From Bursaphelenchus xylophilus (taxonomy: Eukaryota; Nematoda; Chromadorea; Rhabditida; Aphelenchoididae): 64,000 nt of DNA. The notes beneath the pieces are model-generated. The model was not told the origin of the DNA. It worked only from the letters and a program-made list of their open reading frames with translations, and made no database searches. This document shows positions 25,959-37,466 of this stretch, piece after piece; position 1 is the first letter of the stretch, and each line of letters begins with the position of its first letter. Made by a program: the position numbers and the translations under genes. The stretch is from contig CAJFCV020000004.1 in NCBI GenBank assembly GCA_904066235.2, positions 4,092,001 to 4,156,000 of the forward strand, written 5' to 3'.

Positions 25959-27865
25959 ATTTCATTAAAACAGTGTGAAATCGGAAAATATTGGGTTTGG
26001 ATGATCAGAGATCACTTTAGCGAAAGGGGAAAACCGACCCAACAAGGGGTTAGCTCTTACAGAGAGATTTTACAAGAAAAAATATACTGTGATGGTATAA
26101 GATGACATTGTTTAAGGTAAAAACTCAAAAATTTTCCCATGATTTGCGGGAAATTCACAGAGAAAACAACGCTGTGGAGTCCTTCAACTTCCAGGTGTAC
26201 CCGTTTCTTTCTCCCCAAAATTATTTTAGTGTAAAAAATTCTAAAAATATTCGATTTTTGGGGTTTAAAGTAATGGTATCACTATTCATCATGAAAAAAG
26301 CGTTGTCTTATAAAGTTCGCCTTGACAAAGCGTTGATAAAAAAACGTGTGGAGCGAGTTGGGAAGTACATTCGCTAAAAATTAATCGGAATTGTAATAGT
26401 TTTTATATTATACCAGATAACTTTTGAAATTTTTTCCACAAAAAAAGTCTTTTGAAAGTGGTTAGAGAGTAGGTTCGGGTGATAAACAAGAGAGAAGTCA
26501 TCAACGTGCAAACACGATGAGATTATAAACAAAAAACAGGACGGAAAAATAGCTCCGAGTACAGAAGAACTCTAATTTGCGGCCGGCCCGTCTTCAGATA
26601 GCAACAAAAAACGACTTACCGATCTTTTTAAGGTTTTTTTTTATTTTGAACGGGCCATAAAAGATCAAAAATTATAAGTGCCAGGACAAAAACCTCGATG
26701 AATTTTTTGTTGTATACAAAATTTTGCGGTTTAAATAATTTTCTGCAGACGTATCCAATAAAGAATCTTGTCTTACAGAGCTCAGCAGTCAATTTCAAAT
26801 CCATTTTGTTCCATAAAACAGTGAAAAGTCATCCAAAATTACTCGTAAAATTGAGTCAAAACTTTCGTTTTGGCAGTAAAATATCTTGAATTGGCAGGAA
26901 ACTAATGAGAACTTTCTGAAAAATTGTTTTCAGAGCAATATCTACCATGTCTGAGATCAAAAAATCTCAAAAATAAGGCAAATTCGACAAGAAGTTGGTG
27001 TATTTTGCAAAAAACTTCCCAAAACCTAATTTTCAAATTACGAAATTCTCTGAAACCCTTTCCTAACCCAAAAAAGAGATCCCTAAACAATCGCCACCCC
27101 AAAAAACGGAACTCTTCTCGGTTCTTTTGGGAAGAAAATGGCCTGCAAAATGGATCAAAGAACACGGCTCTGAACAAAAGGTCTACCCACAAATTCGTCT
27201 CCCCAAATGACCTGAGGGCCTTATCTCCAGCGAATTCACGTGATTTGCTGAGGATTTATTTGATTGATTCCAACGTGTTCATGACCTCATGATCAAGCCG
27301 AAGAAACGACACATGTTGCGCTTGGAAAAGTGAGCACTCCGACGCAAACGTGACGCTGCAAAATGTGGAACGGTCAGCGGAACGCTACAAATCGAGGAGA
27401 TGAGTGGGGGGATAACCAGTTTCGGTGTGATAAACAATCTTTAGTCATCATTGATAACGTGGTGACAAATGGAAAAAAAAAAGTTGTGGCTCTCTGAATT
27501 CGTTCTTCAGACATTATGTCGCTTTGATGATTTGAAATAGATAAAAAGAGATTTTTAATACGCTCGGAAACGATAGGCATTTTTCGGCCAAAAGTTTCGA
27601 CTGAAAAAAAATCTCAATTTTTTATTTTTTAACAAGAAAAGAAAAGACGATTTCAGAAAATTTTGTTAAGATGGTCTATCAGACCGTAGAATCACACTGA
27701 ATATTTTATAATAGCTCATGCTTTGCATGGAAGCCGAAATCTTCAACATTCTTTACCAGACCAAAGGGGAGGGGAGTTATGCAAATCCAAATCAGAGATT
27801 TACTTGTAACAATAATGAATACAGTACATGCTGGTCGTCTTGGAAATTTCAAAGGAATTTGAGAG

Positions 27866-28016
27866 TTGCAGCCACTGTACGGCGAATTGCCAGGGACCAG
27901 AAACTTTATTCGTTAAAGAAGGACTGAACGGGGATTTCTTTGGGCCTAAAATTAGCCACTGGGACTTCAGAAAATGTTTGTGATAGACAGGTTTGTTTCA
28001 CAGTGGTTCCACTGTA
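27866..28016 (-). repeat. Interspersed repeat, copy A (reverse orientation)
   Basis: In reverse complement this segment starts ACAGTGGAACC. It then carries CTGTCTATCACAAA, CTAATTTTAGGC and TTTAACGAATAAAGTTT, and ends near GCCGTACAGTGGC. The same blocks in the same order occur in forward orientation at 29228-29386, at clearly lower identity than the two arms of the first foldback. ACAGTG at both ends suggests a small inverted-repeat DNA element. Confidence 0.7.
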
Positions 28017-28275
28017 TGTATTTTTGCAAAGAGCGAGCAAAGAAAATTCGTTAAAAAAGGCAAATTTTAGAAGCGCTAAATTCCGTGCGGAGGTTTTGGA
28101 AAAGCCTAAAGCAAACATCATTCCTCAAACTGAGATTTTTCATTAAAATGACGTCAAGAAGTCGGCTGTAATACACTCCAATATTGAATTCGGTAAACAG
28201 ACTTTAGTGTCGATTCAAATGAATGGAATCTCTGAATAACGAACGCCCATACAGCAAGGCCTATATACTTACAAC

Positions 28276-28716
28276 CAGAGATTGCCACGGTCAAAATTTC
28301 GGCTCCGGCTCCGGCTCTTAGCTCCCAGAGCCGGAGCCGAGGCCAAATTTGCAGCTCCGGCTCCGGCTCTTGGCTCCGTGCAAAATTTAAAAAGGCCTCC
28401 GGCTCCGAATCCCGGCTCTTATGACTTGTTTTTTGAAAAATATTTTTCCAAAAATAAAAGTTATTAGTGCCAGATATCATACCGCCAACGTTTTTGCAGT
28501 CAAGTCACATCCTCCGCAGTGTTTTTTCAAGCAATTTGGTTTAACAAGATCACGAAATTTTTACTCTTCTGACCGCTGGGAAGCCTGGCGCCGACTTTGG
28601 GCTCGGGAGCCGGAGCCGCACCCAAAATTTCCGGCTCCGGCTCTGGCTCCCGGCTCGGAGCCGGAGCCGCTCAGAGCCGGAGCCAAGAGCCGGCTCCGGA
28701 GCCGTGGCAATCTCTG
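28276..28716. mobile_element. Nonautonomous hAT-type element with 8-bp target duplication
   Basis: The element starts CAGAGATTGCCACGG and ends with the exact reverse complement CCGTGGCAATCTCTG. It is flanked on both sides by CTTACAAC (28268-28275 and 28717-28724). An 8-bp duplication with CAGAG-type inverted ends is the hallmark of hAT elements. The 441-bp interior has no transposase. Its two halves are arrays of GGCTCC/GGAGCC hexamers in opposite orientation, so most of the element can fold back. Confidence 0.9.
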
Positions 28717-28752
28717 CTTACAACCAACAATTTCAACGCCGCATGAACCAAT

Positions 28753-28840
28753 TTTAGGCGGAAAAATCCTCAGTACAACGAAACCTTCTTATAAAGAATG
28801 AATTTTTTGTTCCTTTGAAATTCGTTGTACAGTGCCTGAC
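28753..28840 (+). repeat. Possible partial third copy of the interspersed repeat
   Basis: The sequence right of the hAT element contains CAATTTTAGGC, ACCTTCTTATAAAGAATGAA and ends at GTACAGTG. The blocks match the second half of the repeats at 27866-28016 and 29228-29386. The hAT element may therefore have inserted into an older copy. Similarity was judged by eye and is weaker on the left side. Confidence 0.45.
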
Positions 28841-29227
28841 TATACATCGACGAAATTTGGGCTCATGATGCTTAAAATAAATCTTTCAACCCACAATCAA
28901 CATGACAATTCCGTAATGAGGTAATTGCTCTACAAAGACCAGATTCCTAATGTAGTGTATCGAATAATCAACAACACTCATAACAAAGGAGCACAGAACA
29001 TTCATCGACTGAGAATGGGTGTTGACTACGTGACATCTGTAACGTTACAACTGCAGAGTAGCTTTCGAAACGTCACTAATATTTCGAATGTTACCGAATC
29101 AAAATGTTTTTCCAATATTGAAATTTCCACATATTATAATTTATGGATTACAATTGTAATGATGACCGAGTTGATTAAACCGTCAATTTCATTTTCCATT
29201 GTTTTAATCATCATTGCTGTTTCAGTG

Positions 29228-29386
29228 TACAGTGAAACCTCGGTAGAAACGAAATCTGTCTATCACAAAAAATTACAGATGTAACAACAGCCAATTTTAG
29301 GCCATTAACCCGTGTACAGCCTTTCTTTGAATAAATTTTCCGGTCCCTTGCGATTCGGACAACGAGGAAAGCTGTGGCCACTGTGA
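29228..29386 (+). repeat. Interspersed repeat, copy B (forward orientation)
   Basis: It starts TACAGTGAAACCTCGG and carries CTGTCTATCACAAA, CCAATTTTAGGCC, CTTTGAATAAATTTTCCGG and GGCCACTGTG. It is homologous to 27866-28016 in the opposite orientation, so the two copies, about 1.2 kb apart, could form a long hairpin. Confidence 0.7.
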
Positions 29387-30268
29387 AGAAGAGGCGTTTA
29401 CAACGCAACAATTCATAGGATAACAAGACAACACCTTGTTCAACACAACCTTCATGAAAACAATGCCACTGTTTATTATTGAATTAATTAACAAATAAAT
29501 ATCTTCGGGAAAGGGGGGAATTGTTACAATTGAGAGAGCCCTCGACAAAATTCATTTATTTTGCAAAAACCATTCAAGACCACCGTTCGTTTTTCTCACA
29601 AATGTTTCCAAAAATACCGTATTCGTCCAGGATGGAGAAGGTAGAATGGGGGTACCCGTAAAAAGCTAAAAAAAAGGTTTTCTCAACGACTCATTAATAT
29701 ACACGACCCTTTTTTGTTTCTATTCTTTGGAGGCACTAAGGAACACCTTATACTAGGTTCTAATAGACGAAGACCAAGGCGAGGAGACGGCCAGAGATTT
29801 CTGTTTTCTACATGGTATTTCTTGTTTGAAAATAACAATTTCAATCTAAAATATCAAATTAAAAAAGGCTAAAATCGGAGAAAACGTCCGCTTGAAACCT
29901 GCTATAAGATAAAAAAAGATTCGAACAAAATAATAAATAACGTCTTAAATTACTTTATATACCAAACAGACAAAGCGATACCATGTAAATCAACCGGAAA
30001 TCAAGAGTCATGAGACAAAAAGACACAGAGAAATGGGGGAATAAATAAAAAAAAAACAGAACTGTTATTACAACAACATAACCAACTAGGGGATGTATAC
30101 AAAAAAAGGAATAAAAAGAACAGCCATACCCGCCCTAAATGATCACAATAAAAAAAACAAGATCTATTGTAAAAAATGAAGCTAAAAATCCGAAATACTA
30201 ACCAAAATTGAAACAAGACTAAGTACGTGGATGCTGAGAAAGATATATGTAGATAAAGAGAAGGCCCG

Positions 30269-31709
30269 TTAGACACTTCCGTTTGACCCATTCTTCTGTT
30301 GTCGTACCAGTTCTTCCATCTTGAGTTTCAGTAAATTATTCTAAAAACATAAACAATAAAAAAGAAGGGGGACTTACCTCATTCTTTACATTCAACAACC
30401 CGCGCATCACGAAGATCGTATGCAAGATGGTATCAGTGTGTTGTTGGTTGGGATTTCTGGCCAATTCCATTAAACGGCCCAAGTGAAATTCATGATCATC
30501 TGAAATAAAGCTATTGTAATACATTTTGTATCGCCCGGCAACTCCCAACAATAGAATATTATACATGGCTCACACAAGACTTTTTCAAACAAATAAAAAT
30601 GTCCCCTCAAAACTTACACGAAGTGGAGACCCAATCATCGACCAAAGTCCTCCTAAAATCTGGATTCAGATGTGCTTCGTCTCTGGTCTGCATCTCGAAA
30701 TGAAGTCGATCCACATCCATAAACTTGAGCTCATATTCCACATGTTTGATCGACGCAATTAATGCCTGTCGCTGCTGTTCATTGATAACGTGCCCAGAGT
30801 TCGCGGAACTAGTCGACGGACCATTCACCGATCCTTGTTTTACCATGGCCATACTGTTGTTTTGAGAAGAATTTTCATCGGTTTTAGTTTTGGAAGTCGA
30901 AGTCTTTGGGGTCACAGCTCCGCTGTCACTTCTGAAAAGAAGTCACTATTGAAAACACCACACCGACACAATGCTACCTTCAGCAATCTTTTACCATCAA
31001 ATACATCCCTTAATTTACCAGTAGAGAAATCACTTTAACCACCCCAAGCTATCTTCCAACAGAAACCCATCACTTAATAAGTAAAAAAACTGTATCCGCA
31101 TATACTAAGTAGAGAATCTACGAAAAATTTATGTGCCGTATGACGTATTCACCGTAATCAGAAGAGTCAAAGACCATTGTTACAAAACGTTTTCTTTCTT
31201 CCCTTCCACGGCTAAAAAAATGAAAGAACCGATCAATAAAACTACACAAATGAAACCAGAGGTATACCGGGTGCCACTCTATGCAGGCCTTTTTAAACTC
31301 ATGACAGTTCGATCAATTTTACTCCAAAAGTTCCATGATTTGTGTTACAGACGGATGCCAATATCCGAATCTAAACCAAGAACACAAGAATTGTCAAATC
31401 TTACTTTTTAGTCCTTCCCCTCTTCTTTTGCACAGGTTCATTCTCATTTACATCCTTCCGCTTCCTTGTCCTCCCATTGTCCAAGAGATGCTGCTCAAGA
31501 ATCACATCAATATCATTGTCGGTGTAGCTAATGTTCTGTCGACATTGCCTTCGTGGCCGGCCCGTCTCCGTGACCTCCATGGCCTGTGTAGCTTGCGGGA
31601 TCTCCTCCAGAGGCGCGGTGGGGGACTCGGGGGTCTGCTTCTGAAGATCGACCAGTCCAGGAGAGGCGGCTAGAACTCCGTTTTCCGCCAAAACCGGACC
31701 AACATGCAT
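30269..31709 (-). CDS. Putative nuclear protein with LEDGF/HDGF-like helical C-terminus
   Basis: Four exons, 31709-31405, 30931-30618, 30499-30378 and 30340-30269, join in phase to give 270 residues from ATG 31709. The N-terminal half is Pro/Glu/Arg-rich with basic clusters (TGRPRRQCRQ, RTRKRKD, QKKRGRTKK) that could be nuclear localisation signals. The C-terminal 110 residues are helical (IASIKHVEYELKFMDV, HLGRLMELARNPNQQH, TDTILHTIFVMRGLLNV). They recall the integrase-binding-type helical domain of LEDGF/HDGF-like chromatin proteins. Upstream, in another frame with a plausible acceptor at 31873, the segment NYAVFRLYPVRSSKEKVFG resembles the end of an HDGF-type PWWP domain. The true N-terminus may therefore be longer. 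The family assignment is tentative. Confidence 0.5.
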
Positions 31710-34700
31710 CGAAATTCGGGTTCACTTGGCCAGCAAGCAGCGTCTGACCAGACCAACGTAGAAATGTAGAGAGTTGAGAGCGGATTGGTGCAAGTCAGGT
31801 TCTCGTCCAAATACCTTCTCCTTGGAGGATCTGACCGGGTATAAACGAAAAACCGCGTAATTTGAGGGAAACCTGAAAATATTCGGATAAAATTTGATCG
31901 CAATCAAAGGGGGATTAACTCAGCTTCACGGCAAATATATGCATGATGCACGGAAACAATCGAAACCCAAACAAAAAACAACTGAAAAATCGATAAAGGT
32001 CGAGAAAAAAGAAGAGGCAAATGGGACGGCTCAATGTCACAATTCCTAAACCTTTGCTCTTGAACTTGTATTACGAATCAAAGGCACAGTATTGAGCTAT
32101 GTTTTGGTTCAGACCATCACGAGGTAGAGGGCAGACAAACAGCAGAAAATAATAAAAACAATCAGTTGGAAATGGCAATCAAAATCGATTAAAATCTCGA
32201 TTAAGAGATCAAGAATTGAAAATAGAATCAACCTAAAACCGTTTTCTGCTAGCCATGTCCATCCCTTTTACCTTCAAACGGCAGTGCAAAACAGATAATT
32301 TCGAATTAACCTGAGAAATTATAATACTCTAGACAAAACAGATAAAGACCCCACGAGAAAGGGTAATTGCTTGTAACCGCATTCGAAATGGAGCTGTAAA
32401 TGCACGACTAATAGAGTAACCGGATCAATGAAACAAGTTACAGGCTGTCCTTTTCCTTTTGGGTCTTGAGAGAGACGAAATAAAAAAAAATCTCGGAATT
32501 CCGTTTGGCATTCTGTTGCAATCAGGGGAATGGAACGAAACTCGGGTTTGAAGTCGGGGAAAAATAGTTGGAGCTTTGGGGAATCAAGTAGACACACCTT
32601 GGGCAATATTTGAGCTGAAGCAATAGGAAAATAACGTTTTAAAAGTGGTAAAAACGTCATTCAACAAAAGGCATGTAGAAGGTGACTATTACAATGTTCT
32701 GACGCTTACAACTCGGCGTGCACGCCATTCTAACAGGTCATTTATAGACTGTTGATTGCATATTGTCTCTAGTTTTCTTAAAACTACATTTTGTAAAATC
32801 TATTCGAACTTCGGGACCTTCATCCAAGGTTAACTTGATATAATAGTGAAGATAAAAAAGTATATATAAATCTCGAAACACCTCTTTGCACATGAATGTA
32901 CCCCGATTGCTGTGCCGTGCCTCGAGATAACATCTCGAGCTTTAAAGGTCGTTGGGACGAAAGATCATTTAGTTTTTGAGAGAAATTGAAGGAGTAATTA
33001 GAAAATGGATTAGGCAAACCAGGAGTAATGAATGGGGATGGATATATATTCTCCTAAAATACGGGAAACGGAGCGGATATCTTCCAGGAAAATATTTTGA
33101 ATAGAAGACTTTGGGAGCTCTCTTGGATTTCCGAAGAGAAAATTATATTCGACATGATAACATTTGAGAAAAATAAACTAAAGTAAGGTAGCGAGCCGAA
33201 ACTGCAAAGCCAAAATGGGAATAACAAATAATTTGCTGTATTTCAGACTAATTTAGAGCAAGAAATGGCCATAGTTTGATATAAAATGTAGATTTTTCTC
33301 AAAAATTTAAAAGTTGAAGTATAAAATAGGACTACAACAAGGTTGCATCACGGTCCATAACACCTCGTACTTTCGCAATAAGTTTTGTAAATGCAATTGG
33401 TTGATTTCGACGGGGAGAAACGGACCACAGAAAAGGGGGCTTCTGATCTCTTCGACTTCGGCGAGAGAGCTTGCGAAACCGAGAGACGGCGAGACAGAAC
33501 AGTGCACAACGAAGGGAGAGGGTCCGAGAGATAAAATGTTTCGAAAATTTTATAAAAAAAAGCGAAAAAAATCTTTGAGAAATCTCGTATCTCGGGGAGT
33601 TCTTTCGTCCTTTTTCTCTGCCCCCTCCACGCAAAACACGCTGTCTCGGGCCGCTCATTAACGGTGAAAGAATTAATCAAGAACATCCAGCCGATGTTCG
33701 CTTCTGGTTTATCATGCCCCAAGGCTGGGATTATTCGAATGATGGCAGTTGTTTCAGTTTATCGCTATATTATTCCTCCCCCATTACTCTAACACGGCTC
33801 TAATTGCAAAACAGTATGGAAAAGCACGCTGCGGCCACGAGGCCCGTAACGGAGCAATATGCGCCCGCAGGGCGGAATTGAATTAACATCTGCAAATGTA
33901 AAATAAAACCAAATTAAAGTATAAAATGTAATCATTTGGATTATTCAGGGATTTCGCGAGGGATAATCCACAAATTATCTAATGCCCTGTGGCTCCGCAG
34001 GCCGCGGGGTGTTCCGTGGAATACAGTTGGGAGAGTAAAGTTTGGAAAAGGTACGAAAATGGGAAAATAAAGTCATCAAAAGGCCAGAAATAGATAAAGA
34101 CAGGTAAATTTGGGCGAAAGAAATTACGGCATATAAAGGTTAAATATAATAATAGAAAAAAGAATCAAAATTCCAACAAAATAAAAGCAAAATCATCAAA
34201 AATAAGCAAAAATCCTAAGACACAGTAAAATACCTTAGTTAAATTGTCTGTGGTTTTGACTGAATTCGACATATTTTGTGCAAAATTTCATGCTTACTTT
34301 GTACAAGATCCGCCAAAATTTTGTGACCGAATTTGCAGTTTTTCACTAGCTTAAAAAAAACTTTATAAATCACCCCCATATATAAAAACGTAACCGAGTG
34401 CATTCTCGGTTCCTCCGCAAGTTTTTTTACGAAATCTCTCAACCCTCAGCACCTTCGCTGTCTAGACAAAAAATGGGAAAAAACTGGTCAGTTAATTTCG
34501 CCTTCCTTTCTCTGCCCGTCTCTTCGTTTTGTGCGCTCTCTCGGCGGATAATTCTTTCTTTCGGACTTTTTAAGTGCATTCAGATGGTACAAGATGAAGA
34601 CTCAACAAGTTTAAATTAATGGAACGCTCATCTCATGTAATTTATGAATGGAATTTGGGGATCTGGGAAGGGCAAGATAAAAATTTTTGAATTTTAAATG

Positions 34701-35484
34701 CCTAGGTTGCTGTGTAATATGAAAATAATGTTAAAACTCGGTTTATTAGTGTATTTTCTTTTTATTTATTGTGTCTAACGAATTTTCCTTTCATTTAGAG
34801 ACTAAAATCAAACCGTTTCCCACATAAAAAGAAAGAAAAAAACCCGTATTTTAAGAACTTCAAAGGGTAAGTTTGATGACAAATAAAATTACACAGAGGA
34901 TATATCAAGCCGATTACGAAACATAAAACGTGCAATCGCAAATCCAACTAAAAGCCCTCCTTTTCCCAAGTTTTCTTATCTTTCCCATCCCAAAAGTAAT
35001 AAAACCAAAAAAATTGGCGGATCACTTCCTCCCTAAAGTGCAACAATAACTTCTCGTTTCATCAGAGCGCCACCCTGGATGACCTGTTCCATCCCAGACA
35101 AAAAACTATTAAAGCCGTCGGAAAAAAAAACCCGCCGACTGACCACTCTGACGTCTTTTTTTAGTCAAAATCCCCACAGCCAGGGGGCGAAAAACGTCCC
35201 GTCTCCCCGGAACGTTTTTCGCACTCCTTTTGCTTCAGAGAATTCCACCAAAAAAGCGTTCGTATTACTATAGTCTCCGAATGTATATATGCACTATTCG
35301 AAACGAAAGAGAAGGCGAACAAAATGGGTGTCAAAAAGTAATTAAACATTGAAATAACGGTGGAATACAACTCTCAACAGAATGCACAGGCCGTTTTCGA
35401 GATAAAAAAGAACTTTATCACAGCTGTAAAGCGAATATAGCACAAATTATATAAGATTTTATATTACACATAACACCCGTGAAT
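31710..35484. other. 3.8 kb region without a supported gene
   Basis: It may hold unrecognised 5' exons of the gene at 30269-31709, including the PWWP-like fragment around 31763-31872. Overlapping open frames on both strands at 33307-33722 coincide with a locally GC-richer patch but show no domain or splice pattern. Nothing else is recognised. Confidence 0.45.
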
Positions 35485-36513
35485 TTAATACCCAAGAAAA
35501 CGATTGGGATAAAAGTTCATTGACGCGATCGTATCATCACGGCATAGGAATCCCTTTGTCTCCGCGGCAAGCAACCGTTCGTTGGCCAAAACAACAGGGA
35601 TCCCAAGGGTTTGAGCTAGTTGTGCCTTGTCTAAATTACCATTCAACTTGACCAATTCATATGTTTCGGAGATTGTTTTAGGATCATCAGTAGACTTATC
35701 AGTAAGCTGGATGACTTCAACACCAGATGGGAAGGAATGAAGGCTAAAATCAGAGATATAAACGTACTAAACTTGACCGAACCCAGTGCAACATCATAAA
35801 CATAAATTTCCTACCGTATTGGCAGCCCCACTGACTCAAAAGACCGTGCTGCTCTTAGCAGATCTTCTGGAGAAATTAACTGCGTTCCTCGGGCTCGATT
35901 TACCCGACAGTAAGCCTCCGGCAATGTCATAGTTCCTCCTGCTGCCTAAATCAAGAAAATAACAAAAATTTTCTGTAACATACTTTTAAGGGATCTAAAA
36001 CAATCCCGCAGATCTCCTTTGCCAACAATTTAAAATAGTTTTGGCTGGAGCCAGCAGTTTCTTTGGTTACCGGATCTTCCACACCAAGAGATAACAGATA
36101 GGATTTGAACTTGATTGTCTGAAAATATTTAACTTGGAACAACAGCCAAGATTAGTCTGGAATGCTAGATTGAAGGTTGCCGTTTCATACCAGAACTTAC
36201 GTCATCCTCAGCAAGTCCTTTAGCTCTCAACCTTTCGGTAATCTTCTTCGATAAAGTGACCATTTCTTTTGCATGGCCCATCAACACGTTCACATCCTCG
36301 AAGGACTAAAAGTCAATTAAAAACAGAAGAATCTTATCATACCTGCTCAATAACCTGCTGATTCCTTTGATCATTCTGGACGATTCTCCTTTCAATCCCT
36401 GAAATTCCAATTTGACGACGTGTCTGCGGGGCTGGTGGCTGGCTTCCAACCAAATTTGCTTCTTCACGTCGTACGGGAGTTTCAGAAACAAACAAATTCT
36501 TTAACTTCCGCAT
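35485..36513 (-). CDS. vps-36: VPS36-type ESCRT-II subunit lacking the N-terminal GLUE domain
   Basis: Five exons, 36513-36343, 36305-36201, 36118-35984, 35945-35815 and 35743-35485, give 266 residues. The family blocks are RRQIGISGIERRI, SFEDVNVLMGHAKEMV, IKFKSYLLSLGVEDPVT, MTLPEAYCRVNRARGTQLIS and the winged-helix end FLCRDDTIASMNFYPN. These correspond to the region after the GLUE domain of VPS36, which forms the ESCRT-II core with VPS22 and VPS25 in endosomal sorting. Usual family length is about 380-390 residues. Here the ATG is only about 33 residues before GISGIERR, and the upstream sequence has an in-frame stop and no GLUE-like exon. Either the GLUE domain was lost or distant exons were missed. 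Confidence 0.9.
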
Positions 36514-37466
36514 CTTTGCGTTTTTTCCGACAAAAATTTTCCGAAAAAATACAAGAAAACACTTGACACATATTTTTATGGGTCAGCTGTGCCATTAATT
36601 CGGCCATGGCCGCGGCCAGATTTTGAGGATGCAAAGAGATCTCGTATCATTAAATGTCGTCCTCCACACATATTTGTGAGCTCTTTCACGTTATTCCAGG
36701 CGATTCTTCCATTTTTGAACGCGTTTTTAGCCAGAAATCTTATGGATAATGTTTGAAATCTCTCGCTAATTAAATTACTGTTGCTTCAGATGATTGGAAA
36801 CCCTTGCCTAACATGTTTTACAGCCAGAGTTTGTCTCATCAAACGGTTTACAGTTGCTTTAATTCGGGGTATTTCCAACATAAAACTGTTCGAAAAAGGG
36901 GGAATGAAAGACGTTCGGGGAGGTGAAAAAGAGTGGTGGAAGGCTGTTGTTTGTTTGTTATTCGTTAGTCTGACTCAGGCCCATTCGCTCAGCGTGCCGT
37001 ATTTTTGAATAAACTAGGTACAGCCGGCAATTTTTTAACCCCCAAAATTGGATTTTTTTGGGAAATGAGTCGTCTGTAAAATCCGTCTTCATGAGATTTT
37101 TGGCCGCGCGACATTTCCAGAATGGCGGCAATTCCGGAACGGTAAATCAAATTGATTCAGTATGCATTGTTCTAAGCACATTTCTACCAAACTCTTACAC
37201 TATTCGAAATCAATTGAAGTTCCAAAAAGGACGGGAAGATCGTTATTTAACAAAATATTACATTAACCATTCAGGAAGTGCCGCTATTCCGGAAATGTCC
37301 CGGTGCGTAGATTTTTATTTTTTTAGTCTCGATGCAATTAGTAGAACCGGAAGAAAACTTATTTTTTCCCATTGCTGCAAAGTTTCAAATGCTCTGAGAT
37401 ATTTTTCGCGAAACTATTGCTTTTTTTGTCGAAGATGATGACTTTTTTACATTGTTTTAGTTTTGA
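36514..37466. other. Divergent intergenic region vps-36 / PLC
   Basis: No gene is supported. It contains a GC palindrome patch (GGCCATGGCCGCGGCC at 36602-36617) close to the vps-36 start and a short inverted repeat at 37110-37130 / 37279-37299. A TTTTAG acceptor-like site just precedes the PLC start codon. Confidence 0.5.
37110..37299. repeat. Small inverted repeat upstream of the PLC gene
   Basis: GACATTTCCAGAATGGCGGC at 37110-37129 matches the reverse complement of the segment at 37279-37299 (GACATTTCCGGAATAGCGGC) with two differences. The loop is about 150 bases. It is probably a decayed palindromic insertion. Confidence 0.6.

Larger units (their letters stand above)
24803..30268. other. 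5.5 kb gene-free, element-rich region
   Basis: No exon-intron gene is supported. The AT-rich DNA contains several recognisable repeats, listed separately: a short inverted repeat at 25801-25958, a repeat family copy at 27866-28016, a nonautonomous hAT element at 28276-28716 and a second family copy at 29228-29386. Short open frames at 26902-27292 overlap on both strands and lack any domain. Confidence 0.6.

Noticed and set aside
31856..31902. Alternative frame reading KLRGFSFIPGQI, similar to the start of a PWWP domain
   Set aside because: It overlaps in another frame the segment that better resembles the end of a PWWP domain and lacks the Trp residues; both cannot be coding.
33307..33722. 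Overlapping frames on both strands in a GC-richer patch
   Set aside because: Several frames are open on both strands at once, as expected from composition; no motif or splice signal supports any.
37058..37438. 126-codon frame upstream of the PLC gene
   Set aside because: It spans a decayed inverted repeat and has no recognisable protein features.
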